Assembly: GCF_000023125.1 (NCBI RefSeq)
Contig: NC_013037.1
Coordinates: 5,434,501-5,498,500, forward strand
DNA: 64,000 nt
Source of the DNA: Dyadobacter fermentans DSM 18053
GTDB taxonomy: Bacteria; Bacteroidota; Bacteroidia; Cytophagales; Spirosomataceae
Direction of reading: 5' to 3'
Positions 42,989-52,482 of this stretch are shown one piece after another; position 1 is the stretch's first letter, and each line of letters opens with the position of its first letter. Below the pieces are notes generated by a model. The model was not told the DNA's origin. It did not search any database and saw only the letters and a program-made list of their open reading frames with translations. The position numbers were made by a program, and so were the translations under genes.

Positions 42989-43570
42989 TTAATCGACTTT
43001 AACTGCATCTGAATCTTTGAGACCAAGCGCGGCAATCGTTTCTTCGTAGCTGCTTTTCTGCAGGTCTGCATTCAAACGGAACTGATCGGCAGGGACAAAC
43101 AATACTCTGATATCCTGGAAGTCCCGATCCGGCGCAGTTGGCTGATCTTCCGACCAGTTTAATGCCTGCAATGTGATAAATACGCGGGCATTTCCAAGAC
43201 GGGAGAATACGCCATAGTTGGTGAACTTGTCTCCGTCCCAGCGAACTATACCCGGCATGTTCCACCATCTATTCTGGCTTTTCACGTAAACGAAAACAGA
43301 GCTGTTCGCAATGTACGTTGAATCTTCCGTCGAAAGGTTCTTTCCGGCAACATAACCGCCTTCAGTGCTTTTCACTGGGCCTGTCGTGAACATCCTCGCG
43401 CCCATTCCGTCTTGTCCATTAACGCCGGAATCACCCTTAGGTCCCTGAGCACCTGCCGGTCCTGCGGGACCTTGCGGGCCAGCGGGTCCCACATCTCCCT
43501 TATCGCCATCACAGGCTACCATTGCAACAGACAAACACAAGAAAGCAAATGATATTAGTTTTTTCAACAT
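42989..43570 (-). CDS. Lipoprotein with short collagen-like (Gly-X-Y) segment
   Basis: The 193-residue product has a lipoprotein signal (CLSVAMVACDGDKG). Directly after the Cys come about 11 Gly-X-Y triplets (GDVGPAGPQGPAGPAG and on to GVNGQDGMG). A C-terminal domain of ~130 residues (TGPVKSTEGGYVAGKNLS; NRWWNMPGIVRWDGDKF) follows. Bacterial collagen-like stalks trimerise and hold a globular head away from the membrane. The head is not recognised. Confidence 0.85.
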   Translation of the reverse strand: MLKKLISFAFLCLSVAMVACDGDKGDVGPAGPQGPAGPAGAQGPKGDSGVNGQDGMGARMFTTGPVKSTEGGYVAGKNLSTEDSTYIANSSVFVYVKSQNRWWNMPGIVRWDGDKFTNYGVFSRLGNARVFITLQALNWSEDQPTAPDRDFQDIRVLFVPADQFRLNADLQKSSYEETIAALGLKDSDAVKVD

Positions 43571-43859
43571 AATGAATTGAGTTTAGTTAAGAGTAATCAA
43601 TGCAGAAACAAAATAAGTGGAAAAATTTCAAATACTACGTATATGCATTGTCAATATCTCCGTTACAAAATTGATTTGAGTAGTTAATGTAATAACCATA
43701 AAAATTGTGCCATGTTATCTCTGCATTATTCGCGTTTTGAATTACTACTACAACGCTAGTCGAAATCTCTGAAATTTCGAAAAATTTACTTAATTATGTA
43801 TTTGCTTAGCGCCTTTGATGTTAATTTCATGGAATTATAGCACTATAAAACAATACGTT
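43571..43859. other. AT-rich intergenic region upstream of the C25 peptidase pair
   Basis: About 290 bp between the divergent collagen-like lipoprotein and the first C25 gene. It is markedly AT-rich and presumably holds both promoters, but no full TAnnTTTG/TTG pair stood out, and no small ORF is supported. Confidence 0.4.
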
Positions 43860-46850
43860 ATGAACAAATGTACTTTTACAAAAATCTTCCTCACCTTCTT
43901 AATCTTTGGCACGTGTGTGGCGCAAATTGCACTCGGTCAGGGAACACCATGGAATGGCTTTTACGGGAACGAATGGCTTCAGGGGAAATATAGCCAGAAG
44001 TGGTTGCGCATAGGAATATCTCAAAAAGGTATACATCGTGTTACGCTTCCGGCTGGTTTTATGGTGGGGTCCGACCCCAATGTGTTACACCTGTATCACC
44101 GCGGCGTAGAAGTGGCGCTTACTGCTGCAAGCACAACCCAAATCGAATTTTACGGCGTACCCAACGACGGGGCTTCAGATTCGTTGCTTTACCGTCCTTA
44201 TTCCGCACGGACGAACCCATATTACAGCCACTTTTCCGACGAAAGTTCTTATTTTCTGACAATCGGTTCACCTAATGGGAAAAGGGCTGCGGTGGAGAAT
44301 TTGACCGACCCTGCCGGGTCTGACCTGCTGACCTACCACATGCAAACCGATAATGTGGCATATCCAAACGATTACACCCATGCCACCAATTATCCGACCA
44401 GGCCAACGAACTTGAACAGCTTCATGGAAGACGGCCAAACCAGGAGTTCGACAAGGTTTAATGATACGGATGCGCACCCGATTTTTTCGGAGTTCCCTAT
44501 TTCAGTGAAAAAGCAGGTGGGATCTGATCCGCCGCAGGCCGAAATTCTCGTTCACGGTCGCTCGAATTATTCGCCTAATGGCATTTATCCGCGAAATATT
44601 CATGCCTATGTCGGGAAAGATGCAGGCTCGTTGAGAAAAGTGGATCAGAAGTCGATCGACGGATTTATGTACGCGAAATTCAATTTCCCGATTCAACAGA
44701 CAGACCTCAATGCGGGTGTAGGACGATTTGGATTTCAGCTGGACGCGCCGTTACAAGGTGCGGCGAACGACAGATTTTCTGTAACCTATTATAATGTAAC
44801 ATATCAGCAGCAAATCGATATGTTCGGCAGCAATTCTTATCTGTTTACATTTCCATCGGCTGCTCAGGGTTCAAAAAGCAGAATTGCGGTGACAACACCT
44901 CCGGGAGGCACTGTGAAGTTCTATGATATAACTGACCCGGCGAATCTCCGTGTGGTTAATGGAACAACTGCGAGTGTCATTTTCAGCCGACCGAATACGA
45001 AACCGCTGTTAATGCTGGCCACCAACCAAACCTTTGATGTAGACGGAGGCAAAGTTTCTGTGGTGACATTCCCTCAGATCAACAAGTCGGACTACGACTA
45101 CATGATCGTGAGCAGTGAATCGCTGATCGAAGCCGCGGACTCCATTGCATTGTACAGAAGCGCTGAGACGGCGGGAAGGAAATTTAAGACAGGTATTTTT
45201 AAGATCAGGGATATCTATAATCAATTTAACTATGGAGAGCCGAGCCCTATTGCTATCAGGCGATTTGTTGACTTTATGATTTCTGATTTGAAAAAGGATA
45301 ATCTTGGCAGGCTGGATAAGTATTTATTGCTGCTTGGAATATCTGTTACCCGTAATGACCGAATCAATAAAGAGCTGCTGAACGAAGTTCCGACGTTCTC
45401 TTTCCCCGGTTCGGATCTCCTGTTGATCGAGGGTCTCCAAGGCACGCCCAGGGACGTTCCGGCTATTCCTGTCGGTCGAATTCCTGCGACCAACAATGCA
45501 CAGGCACTGGCTTATCTGAGGAAAGTGAAGCAGTATGAAAATGCGACAACCAATTTGGCCTGGCGGAAAAATGTGGCACATATCAGCGGAGGGAAAACCT
45601 CTTCCGAGATCAACGACCACGTTTCCAACCTGAACACGGCAGCGCTCAAAGTGAAAGCGAATGTTTTTCAGGGAAGAGTTTATACGGCTAAAAAACCCGT
45701 TGCAACGGATCAGGTTCTTCAAATGGATACATTGGCCAAGCACGTCAACGTAAACGTCACTGCTGCTGCCGATAGCGCCGGTGGGCTGGGTATGATCACC
45801 TATTTCGGGCACAGCGTTCCCTATCAGACAGACTATAACTTCGGATACGTATCCGATGGTGCGAAAAAGTATAACAACCCGAACAGATACCCGATCATTT
45901 TCTACAATGGTTGTGATATCCTGAATGTTTTCAGCAACAATTTCAATGAAACTGTGAATACGAACACATCCCGGCCGCAGTCTCTTGACTGGCTTTTGAG
46001 CGCCAACAAAGGAGCAATCGCTGTGTTTGGAAACTCGTGGGCAGGTTATGCTTCAAGCTGTAATAATTACATGCAAAAGATCTACACGGAGCTGTTTACC
46101 AAAAATGACGCCGACAGAGATTTGATGGGCCGTGTTCTGCAAGTAGTAGCTGCGCAGACCAAAGCGGGCGGCGGATTCAGAATGGGATTTGAAAATGCAA
46201 GAACGGCGGAGGTTTATGTTGCCGATCAGGCGCAGATTCATCAGACTGTTCTCCTCGGTGATCCTGCTCTGAAAGTGCTTGTTTCAACAGAAGGAGGTTT
46301 GCCCGTTACACTCGTTTCATTTAATGCGCAAGCTGCCGGTAACCAGGTTAATGTAAACTGGAAAACTAGCTCAGAGGTGAACAATAGCCATTTCGTAGTG
46401 GAAAGAAGCTACAATGCTAAGAATTTCGAGGTGGTGGGACGTGTAGAGGGCAAAGGTACGATCAACGAAGAGTCGGTTTACAACTTTATCGACACCAAGC
46501 CGCTGCCAGGTGTGAGCTACTACCGTTTGAAACAGGTTGACTATGTAACAACCGGCGCCGACGGAAAGCAGATTGATGGCAAAAGTACCTATTCTCGCAT
46601 TGTATCTGTTGAGCGCGAAGGAACCAGCTTGCTGACGGTGTATCCGAACCCGGTGACTGATGTAGTAAACATTACTCTCAACAATGTGGTGAAACTGAAA
46701 AAGTGGAGCCTGATTGGCTTGGACGGCGCCGCTAAAAAGTCGGGTACCGGAGCGAAAATCGACCTTTCGAACTACCCATCAGGGACTTATATGGTTGAGA
46801 TAACCACCGTAAATGACGACGTGTATTATCAGAAGGTCGTTAAAAAGTAG
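43860..46850 (+). CDS. C25 (gingipain-like) cysteine peptidase, PorU2-like, T9SS-secreted, copy 1
   Basis: ATG at 43860 (MNKCTFTKIF) begins a signal peptide ending ALGQG. The 996-residue protein has an N-terminal region with FYGVPNDGASDSLLYRPYSARTNPYYSHFSDESSYFLTIGS, shared with the next gene. The C25 peptidase domain (about 400-810) retains the catalytic His in MITYFGHSVPYQTD and Cys in IFYNGCDILNVFS. A last FN3-like domain and a type A sorting domain follow (LLTVYPNPVTDVVNI). The family includes the T9SS sortase PorU; this is a PorU2-type relative rather than PorU itself. Confidence 0.82.
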   Translation: MNKCTFTKIFLTFLIFGTCVAQIALGQGTPWNGFYGNEWLQGKYSQKWLRIGISQKGIHRVTLPAGFMVGSDPNVLHLYHRGVEVALTAASTTQIEFYGVPNDGASDSLLYRPYSARTNPYYSHFSDESSYFLTIGSPNGKRAAVENLTDPAGSDLLTYHMQTDNVAYPNDYTHATNYPTRPTNLNSFMEDGQTRSSTRFNDTDAHPIFSEFPISVKKQVGSDPPQAEILVHGRSNYSPNGIYPRNIHAYVGKDAGSLRKVDQKSIDGFMYAKFNFPIQQTDLNAGVGRFGFQLDAPLQGAANDRFSVTYYNVTYQQQIDMFGSNSYLFTFPSAAQGSKSRIAVTTPPGGTVKFYDITDPANLRVVNGTTASVIFSRPNTKPLLMLATNQTFDVDGGKVSVVTFPQINKSDYDYMIVSSESLIEAADSIALYRSAETAGRKFKTGIFKIRDIYNQFNYGEPSPIAIRRFVDFMISDLKKDNLGRLDKYLLLLGISVTRNDRINKELLNEVPTFSFPGSDLLLIEGLQGTPRDVPAIPVGRIPATNNAQALAYLRKVKQYENATTNLAWRKNVAHISGGKTSSEINDHVSNLNTAALKVKANVFQGRVYTAKKPVATDQVLQMDTLAKHVNVNVTAAADSAGGLGMITYFGHSVPYQTDYNFGYVSDGAKKYNNPNRYPIIFYNGCDILNVFSNNFNETVNTNTSRPQSLDWLLSANKGAIAVFGNSWAGYASSCNNYMQKIYTELFTKNDADRDLMGRVLQVVAAQTKAGGGFRMGFENARTAEVYVADQAQIHQTVLLGDPALKVLVSTEGGLPVTLVSFNAQAAGNQVNVNWKTSSEVNNSHFVVERSYNAKNFEVVGRVEGKGTINEESVYNFIDTKPLPGVSYYRLKQVDYVTTGADGKQIDGKSTYSRIVSVEREGTSLLTVYPNPVTDVVNITLNNVVKLKKWSLIGLDGAAKKSGTGAKIDLSNYPSGTYMVEITTVNDDVYYQKVVKK

Positions 46851-46874
46851 TAAAAATTTCCATTGAATACATTT

Positions 46875-49800
46875 ATGCGTCGAATGAAGCTGCATACTGC
46901 TGGATTGCTGCTCCTGTTCCTGGCCGCCTTTGGCCTGGAACAGGCAGTTGCCCAGCAGAAACCGGGTTATGCCAATAGCTGGATCAATTACGGTAAGCCC
47001 TATGTCAAAATAGGGGTTATTAAAAAAGGCCTTCACAAGATAACAATGACGTCACTGCCGAAGGAATTCTCTTCGGCCGCTGTCGATAAATTGCAGCTTT
47101 GGCACCGGGGCAAGCAAGTTTCGATCATCAGTGCGAATAGCAGTGAAATAGTGTTTTTTGGAGTACCTAACGATGGTTCCAGCGACTCGCTGCTCTATCG
47201 GCCTATGAGCTCTCGCATGAATCCATATTTCAGCATGTATTCAGACGAGAGCTCTTATTTCCTGACTATCGGCGACACGGCCGGTCTCCGGGCAAAGGCG
47301 ACCAGCGAGCCGGTCAATGTAAATGCGGCGGCGCTGCCAAGTCACGATGAGAAGGTAACTACCGTTTTCCAGACAGACTATTCGTTGAGTACGGTAAGCC
47401 CTGTTCGTCCCAATTTTTTCAACAGCTTTTTCGAAATAGGGGCCAGCAGAACTGGCAAGATTGTGTTGTCGGGAGTGATGCACAATAATGAGTTCACTTT
47501 GAAAAATTTGGTGGGAGGAGTTGAAAATGCGAAGATCAAACTGCTCGTCCATGGCCGGAGCAACAACGATCGGAGCATCGAGGTTTATGTAGGTAAAAAT
47601 GCGACGTCGCTCAGACTGGTCGGGACGATAAGGAATTCAGGTTTTGGAGGTTCGGAGTATACCTTTAACATAAAACCTGGCGATGTAGACGATGCAAAAA
47701 AGGGCGTGCTCGGCCTGAAAAGCATTACCACAGAAAGATCGGAGCGCTTCTCGCTCGCATATTACGATGTGAGCTATCCACAGGCATTCGACATGACCGG
47801 TCTGACCGGAAAAGAATTCAACCTGAAACCTGCCAAAACTGGTTTCAACCGTGTACAGGTAAAGGGCCTTCCCGCCAAATCTACGCTACTTGACATATCC
47901 AACGTCGACACTCCCGTCGTGGTAAACGGATCAGGAGAAAATTACATGGTGAACGGTACACAGGGTAAAAATGTGCGGTTTTATGCATCCAATGAGATTA
48001 CTACGGTAGCCGCAGCGAAAATCAAACCGCTGAACCTGGAAGTAATCGAACCTAAACAACCGAATTACATCATCATTACGACACAGGGCCTCATGCAAGG
48101 CGCAAACCAATATGCGGCCTACCGCAGTTCTGCGGATGGGGGCGGATTTAAGACCATTATATTGAATGTTGCTGATCTTTACGATCAATTCAACTACGGC
48201 GAACCTAGTCCGCTTGGTATCAGAAATTTTATGGCCTACATGCTCGGAGAGGGCGGGAAAACGGATAAACACCTGTTTTTAATAGGCAAATCTATCACAC
48301 ACAACGAAAGAATGACAAGAGAGCTGCCGGACGAAGTACCGACCATCGGATACCCTGCTTCGGATGTGCTTCTGGTCGAGGGATTGGCGGGTACAGCGGC
48401 GGAAATTCCAGCCATACCGGTGGGAAGGTTATCCGCGATTTCAAACCAGAACGTACTCGATTACCTTACAAAAGTGAAAGAATACGAACACAATGCGATC
48501 GGGGATTATGGCTGGCGTAAGAACTTCCTGCACCTCAACGGAGGTAAAAATACCGGCGAAATCACGCAGCTGAAAGAGTTTTTGAGCGACCTGGAACCCA
48601 CGGTTGCGAACGGGGTCGTAGGCGGAAAAGTGATACCATTCGTGAAGCAACAGCCGATCGCGGAAGTAGAATCGGTGAACATTACCGCTGAGGTGAACGC
48701 GGGAGCCGGTTTGATTACTTATTTCGGGCACGGTTCAGCGACGGTTACGGATCTCGATATGGGGTATATAACGGACGTTAAACGTGGCTATAACAATTTT
48801 GGGAAATACCCGATGATGTATTTCAACGGATGCGGTGTGGGTAACATTTTCGCCGGCCGCTTTAATCCTAACCCGAATGCGACCAGTGACAGGATCACGC
48901 TGTCACTCGATTGGCTGCTGGCGAAGGACCGCGGAAGCGTTGCAATCATTGCGAATTCGTACGAGAGCTTCGTGAGCCCGTCAGCGCAATATTTGGAACA
49001 GTTGTACAAAAATATGTTTGCCGTTCCGTCGACCGTGAATTTCTCGATCGGCAAAATCCAGATAGCGGTGGCCGAGGCGATTATTTCCAAGACAAAAGAC
49101 AAATATGCAGTTGCCAACATTCACCAATCGCTCTTGCAGGGCGATCCGGCGCTAAAACTGGTTACGGTAAGCAATCCCGACTATGCGGTGAATTCAGAAC
49201 AAAGCATTTCACTTTATTCTGAATCTGGCAACAAAACCATTGATCAATCCGACTCTGTGCGAGTGGCGGTTGTGCTGGAAAATAAGGGACGATTCGTAGC
49301 GGACCAATCTATAACGGTCGATGTGGCTTATGTAGGAAATAGCACTGTTACGAAATCGGTAGTGGTGAAATCGTTCCCGGCTCGCGATACCATTATGGTT
49401 TCTTTTGCAAACAGGAGGGATTTGGATAAAATCACAGTGAATATTGACCCAAAACACCTCGTCAAAGAAATGGACCTTTCCAACAACCTGGCGGAAATGG
49501 ATATCAATTGGGACATGGTCAAAGACATGAATTTCTTCTCGTCTGCAAACAATAGGGACGTGGTGCCGCCGATGCTTCACGTCAGGTTCAACGGTACGCT
49601 TCCCAAAGACAATGAGCAATTGAACCCAAATCCAACTATTAACATTACACTTCGGGATGACCGCCAGCTCTTTGCCGACACCGATCTGGTCGAGGTATAT
49701 TTGAAGCGGTGCCCGGATAGCTCTTGCGAGTTTGAGAAACTCAGCTACACTGCCGCAGGAATAAGTGTTGATTCGCTGGATAATTACAGTTTCCGTATTA

Positions 49801-50216
49801 ACTACCCAACTACCGGCCTGGTGGCGGGAGAATACGAATTGCTTGTGAATGCCAAGGACAGGGCAGGTAACTTCTGCACCCAGCCTTACCAGATTTCATT
49901 CCGCATATTGGAAGCAGGTGATGCAGGCATCAAGCTCGTAGCCAGCCCCAATCCGGCGACTACGTTCGTACGGTTCGAGCTCAGCGATGTTAGTGTCTCC
50001 GGCCCTATCGTAATCAAATATTCTATCTATTCCCTGACAGGCGCCTTGGTGGAGGAAAAAGAGTTTCGCGACACGGCAGGCTCACGAAAACTGGATTGGT
50101 ATTGGAATCCATCATCGTCATTTGCGGCTGGACTATTTACTTATAAGGTAGTTGTGTCCGGGCAGGATGGCCAGACATTGAGACAGCTTACTGGAAAAGT
50201 AGTGGTAACGAAATGA
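46875..50216 (+). CDS. C25 (gingipain-like) cysteine peptidase, PorU2-like, copy 2
   Basis: ATG at 46875 is preferred to the upstream TTG. The 1113-residue paralogue of the preceding gene has a signal peptide (LFLAAFGLEQAVAQ) and the same FFGVPNDGSSDSLLYRPMSSRMNPYF segment. The catalytic His is in LITYFGHGSATVTD and Cys in MYFNGCGVGNIF. It carries an extra CARDB-like domain (VRVAVVLENKGRFVADQSI) and a sorting-type C-terminus (LVASPNPATTFVRF). It lies 24 bp after copy 1, so they are probably co-transcribed. Its end lies 9 bp from the convergent cyclase gene. Confidence 0.82.
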   Translation: MRRMKLHTAGLLLLFLAAFGLEQAVAQQKPGYANSWINYGKPYVKIGVIKKGLHKITMTSLPKEFSSAAVDKLQLWHRGKQVSIISANSSEIVFFGVPNDGSSDSLLYRPMSSRMNPYFSMYSDESSYFLTIGDTAGLRAKATSEPVNVNAAALPSHDEKVTTVFQTDYSLSTVSPVRPNFFNSFFEIGASRTGKIVLSGVMHNNEFTLKNLVGGVENAKIKLLVHGRSNNDRSIEVYVGKNATSLRLVGTIRNSGFGGSEYTFNIKPGDVDDAKKGVLGLKSITTERSERFSLAYYDVSYPQAFDMTGLTGKEFNLKPAKTGFNRVQVKGLPAKSTLLDISNVDTPVVVNGSGENYMVNGTQGKNVRFYASNEITTVAAAKIKPLNLEVIEPKQPNYIIITTQGLMQGANQYAAYRSSADGGGFKTIILNVADLYDQFNYGEPSPLGIRNFMAYMLGEGGKTDKHLFLIGKSITHNERMTRELPDEVPTIGYPASDVLLVEGLAGTAAEIPAIPVGRLSAISNQNVLDYLTKVKEYEHNAIGDYGWRKNFLHLNGGKNTGEITQLKEFLSDLEPTVANGVVGGKVIPFVKQQPIAEVESVNITAEVNAGAGLITYFGHGSATVTDLDMGYITDVKRGYNNFGKYPMMYFNGCGVGNIFAGRFNPNPNATSDRITLSLDWLLAKDRGSVAIIANSYESFVSPSAQYLEQLYKNMFAVPSTVNFSIGKIQIAVAEAIISKTKDKYAVANIHQSLLQGDPALKLVTVSNPDYAVNSEQSISLYSESGNKTIDQSDSVRVAVVLENKGRFVADQSITVDVAYVGNSTVTKSVVVKSFPARDTIMVSFANRRDLDKITVNIDPKHLVKEMDLSNNLAEMDINWDMVKDMNFFSSANNRDVVPPMLHVRFNGTLPKDNEQLNPNPTINITLRDDRQLFADTDLVEVYLKRCPDSSCEFEKLSYTAAGISVDSLDNYSFRINYPTTGLVAGEYELLVNAKDRAGNFCTQPYQISFRILEAGDAGIKLVASPNPATTFVRFELSDVSVSGPIVIKYSIYSLTGALVEEKEFRDTAGSRKLDWYWNPSSSFAAGLFTYKVVVSGQDGQTLRQLTGKVVVTK

Positions 50217-50225
50217 TCGAGGGCG

Positions 50226-52169
50226 CTAATCTACCTGGACGACATCCGCGAGCCAGGTAGCCAGTGAAATGGTCTTGGACACATGAAATCTCGTATCAAC
50301 CTTGTGATTGTACGGGATTTTTTTGTTGGTCAGGATAGACAATTGGTGGTCGAACTTTTGTCTGTCGACATACTCCCAAATCGTTTTTGAGTCAAAAAGA
50401 AGCTCTTTAGAGTCGTTGAACATTCGGATAACTACGTCCTGTGCGTGCGACCTAAGGGGCGTTTTAGTACTTCGGCACCTCACCTTATCCACTAGAAGTC
50501 CCTTCATTCCTTCACGGAAATGAGCTCGCCCGATTCCATCACCGAACTTCACAACATCGGGCACTGCCAGGCAGAGTTCAAACAGCTCATGATTGTAAAA
50601 AGGAGAGCTACTCACCATACCCATGTGGGTGCTGGAAGCAAAATCCTGTTCATTCACGAGCAACGTTTGCCTGTTGAAAACGCCACGAAATGAATAACGC
50701 AATGCAGCCTGGTCCGTCGGATCATCCAGCAGGCCCATTGCAGCGAAATCCTTTTCTTCCGACTGCTTCAACATCTCCTCCCGGATTACCGACATTACCT
50801 GGCTTGTTTCTTTCCGCCGAGACTTGTTAACGAGGCTCGTAAACCCACGACGAAGGAAATAGGTATGTGAAATATGGAATGACTTTGATACCGCATTATA
50901 AAGGCGCCAGAACTCACTAAGAGAGCTATGCATCAACTTGTTGGAGAGTTGCTTGTAAAGGAAGTTTTGCACCACAATATCCGTTTTCTCCTCAAAGGAG
51001 AGCTGATTCCATTTTGGATATTGGTGCGAAAGGGAGAAATAAGGGACTCGCTTTTCAATCAGTTGCCTGACCACGTTCCAGTTGCCATCGGCAAAAGCTC
51101 GTTCGGTTGCTCCAAAGCCCGTTCCTACCACAGAATCTCCGCCTACACCATTAAAAACAGTGTCGCAGTGGTGCGATTGAGCAAACTTCATGAGTGTCCA
51201 GCTGGAAGATGGACTCGAAAGTTTACTGGAAGGCTGGCCGGACAGCGCGATATATTCCCTTAAAAGGTCAAAGTCGTTCGTCGACTGGATCAGCTCGTGA
51301 TGTTCAGAGCCGATTGCTTCCGCGACTGCTTGCGCATACAGATTCTCGTCGCTGTCTAGCGTATTGGACTTGTTGTAAAGCGTAAGTAGTGGATGGTCAG
51401 GATAAAGAAACCGGAGCGCAGTGCTCACTGACGACGAGTCCATTCCCCCGCTCAAATGCGAAGCGAACCGTTCGTGTGGACCTTTGTCGCTAGCCCGGAC
51501 GGCATTGAGAAAGCAACTACGGAACTCCTCACCAAACTCTTCTAATGATACTAAATGAGTCCACTTTGAAGGCCGGAACCGCAACAAAGGGACGGATGTC
51601 GCCGTATCTGCGGTGAGTCTCAGAGCATGGCCGGGCAAGACGGATTTGATGTTGGTCAAAAATGTATCCGAATTGCAAAGCGTCATGGCATCGCCATGGA
51701 CAGTGGCGTAGCTTTTAATCCGACGGACGTCGGGCTTCAAATCCCGCCTTACGGCGCTTTGGGTGAGCAATGAGGTGTAACTCGTGGAAAATAGGAATGT
51801 GGAGCCGTCGATGATGGTGTAGTGAAACGGCACTCGACCGAACAGGTCGCGGGTGAGTATCAGCTCTTTTTTATCTACATCAAATAATGCACCTACGCCA
51901 ACACTATTGGAAGCAAGTTTGCCATCGAGAATGGACAAAAAAACGGAAACGGAATTTTCACCAAACGAGCTGGAGAGAAATTCCGTTTCCAGTATTTTCG
52001 GACTTGAAAAAAAAGCACCTAGATAGCTGCTACCTAGATGCCTCGACTTTTTTTTTCCTTTAATTCCTATATACCCATACTTCGAAACAAGCATTTCGTC
52101 GTACTTTGATTCTAAATCTCGAAAATCTAAATTATTTCTTTTTAGAGAAACAGAACCCTCAAAAAGCAT
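50226..52169 (-). CDS. Asparagine-synthetase-like cyclase (lasso peptide C-type)
   Basis: The 647-residue protein has the two-domain layout of asparagine synthetase B. An N-terminal Ntn-like region (about 1-190: VGVGALFDVDKKELILTRDLFGRVPFHYT) has no Cys at position 2 (it starts MLFEG), so it cannot release ammonia from glutamine. An ATP-pyrophosphatase domain follows, with the PPi-loop SHLSGGMDSSSVSTALRFL near 238-256 and VFNGVGGDSVVGTG near 345. This loss is typical of lasso-peptide cyclases, which adenylate a side-chain carboxylate and attach Gly1. The precursor-like ORF lies 30 bp upstream. Ordinary AsnB is less likely given the missing Cys2. Confidence 0.8.
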   Translation of the reverse strand: MLFEGSVSLKRNNLDFRDLESKYDEMLVSKYGYIGIKGKKKSRHLGSSYLGAFFSSPKILETEFLSSSFGENSVSVFLSILDGKLASNSVGVGALFDVDKKELILTRDLFGRVPFHYTIIDGSTFLFSTSYTSLLTQSAVRRDLKPDVRRIKSYATVHGDAMTLCNSDTFLTNIKSVLPGHALRLTADTATSVPLLRFRPSKWTHLVSLEEFGEEFRSCFLNAVRASDKGPHERFASHLSGGMDSSSVSTALRFLYPDHPLLTLYNKSNTLDSDENLYAQAVAEAIGSEHHELIQSTNDFDLLREYIALSGQPSSKLSSPSSSWTLMKFAQSHHCDTVFNGVGGDSVVGTGFGATERAFADGNWNVVRQLIEKRVPYFSLSHQYPKWNQLSFEEKTDIVVQNFLYKQLSNKLMHSSLSEFWRLYNAVSKSFHISHTYFLRRGFTSLVNKSRRKETSQVMSVIREEMLKQSEEKDFAAMGLLDDPTDQAALRYSFRGVFNRQTLLVNEQDFASSTHMGMVSSSPFYNHELFELCLAVPDVVKFGDGIGRAHFREGMKGLLVDKVRCRSTKTPLRSHAQDVVIRMFNDSKELLFDSKTIWEYVDRQKFDHQLSILTNKKIPYNHKVDTRFHVSKTISLATWLADVVQVD

Positions 52170-52199
52170 ACCGAAACTAATAGAAAGATCTAAAAGCTC

Positions 52200-52349
52200 T
52201 TAGTCTTCGTTAAAGTCGAAATCGCCGTCTTCATCTTCTTGACTGCCGATTTTACCCTTTGTAAGTTTAGCAACGTTTCCAAGCTTGTTCAGCACGGGTT
52301 TGCGATAAGACTTTTTTGTCTGTGTAGAGTGCGATATCACTGTTCTCAT
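52200..52349 (-). CDS. Candidate lasso peptide precursor (49 residues)
   Basis: The small ORF encodes a leader ending YRKPVLNKLGNVAKLTK. This matches, residue for residue, the lasso leader pattern Y-x2-P-x-L-x3-G-x5-T recognised by B1/RRE proteins. Thr at -2 predicts cleavage after TK, giving the 18-residue core GKIGSQEDEDGDFDFNED, with Gly1 and possible ring acceptors Glu7, Asp8 and Glu9. The core is unusually acidic. The gene has its own promoter (52388-52418) and lies 30 bp upstream of the cyclase. No B1, B2 or transporter gene is adjacent, so maturation and export would rely on proteins encoded elsewhere. Confidence 0.72.
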   Translation of the reverse strand: MRTVISHSTQTKKSYRKPVLNKLGNVAKLTKGKIGSQEDEDGDFDFNED

Positions 52350-52387
52350 TGTTTATAGGTTATGATGTTTAATACCAGTATCCGACG

Positions 52388-52418
52388 TAAATTTAATGAC
52401 AGAATTTTAAAAAGCAAA
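52388..52418 (-). promoter_or_regulatory. Promoter of the lasso-like precursor
   Basis: On the minus strand, TTTG (52415-52418) and TAAATTTA (52388-52395) are 19 bp apart, close to the Bacteroidota promoter. Transcription would start about 30 bp before the precursor ATG. Confidence 0.5.
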
Positions 52419-52482
52419 CTTTCAGTCCTGAGAATATAAAAAAAACAAGTTTACTTACTATTCGCAAAGCAATCGTAAACCC

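Noticed and set aside
46863..46874. TTG start four codons upstream for the second C25 gene
   Set aside because: ATG at 46875 gives a standard signal peptide; the extra residues add nothing family-like.
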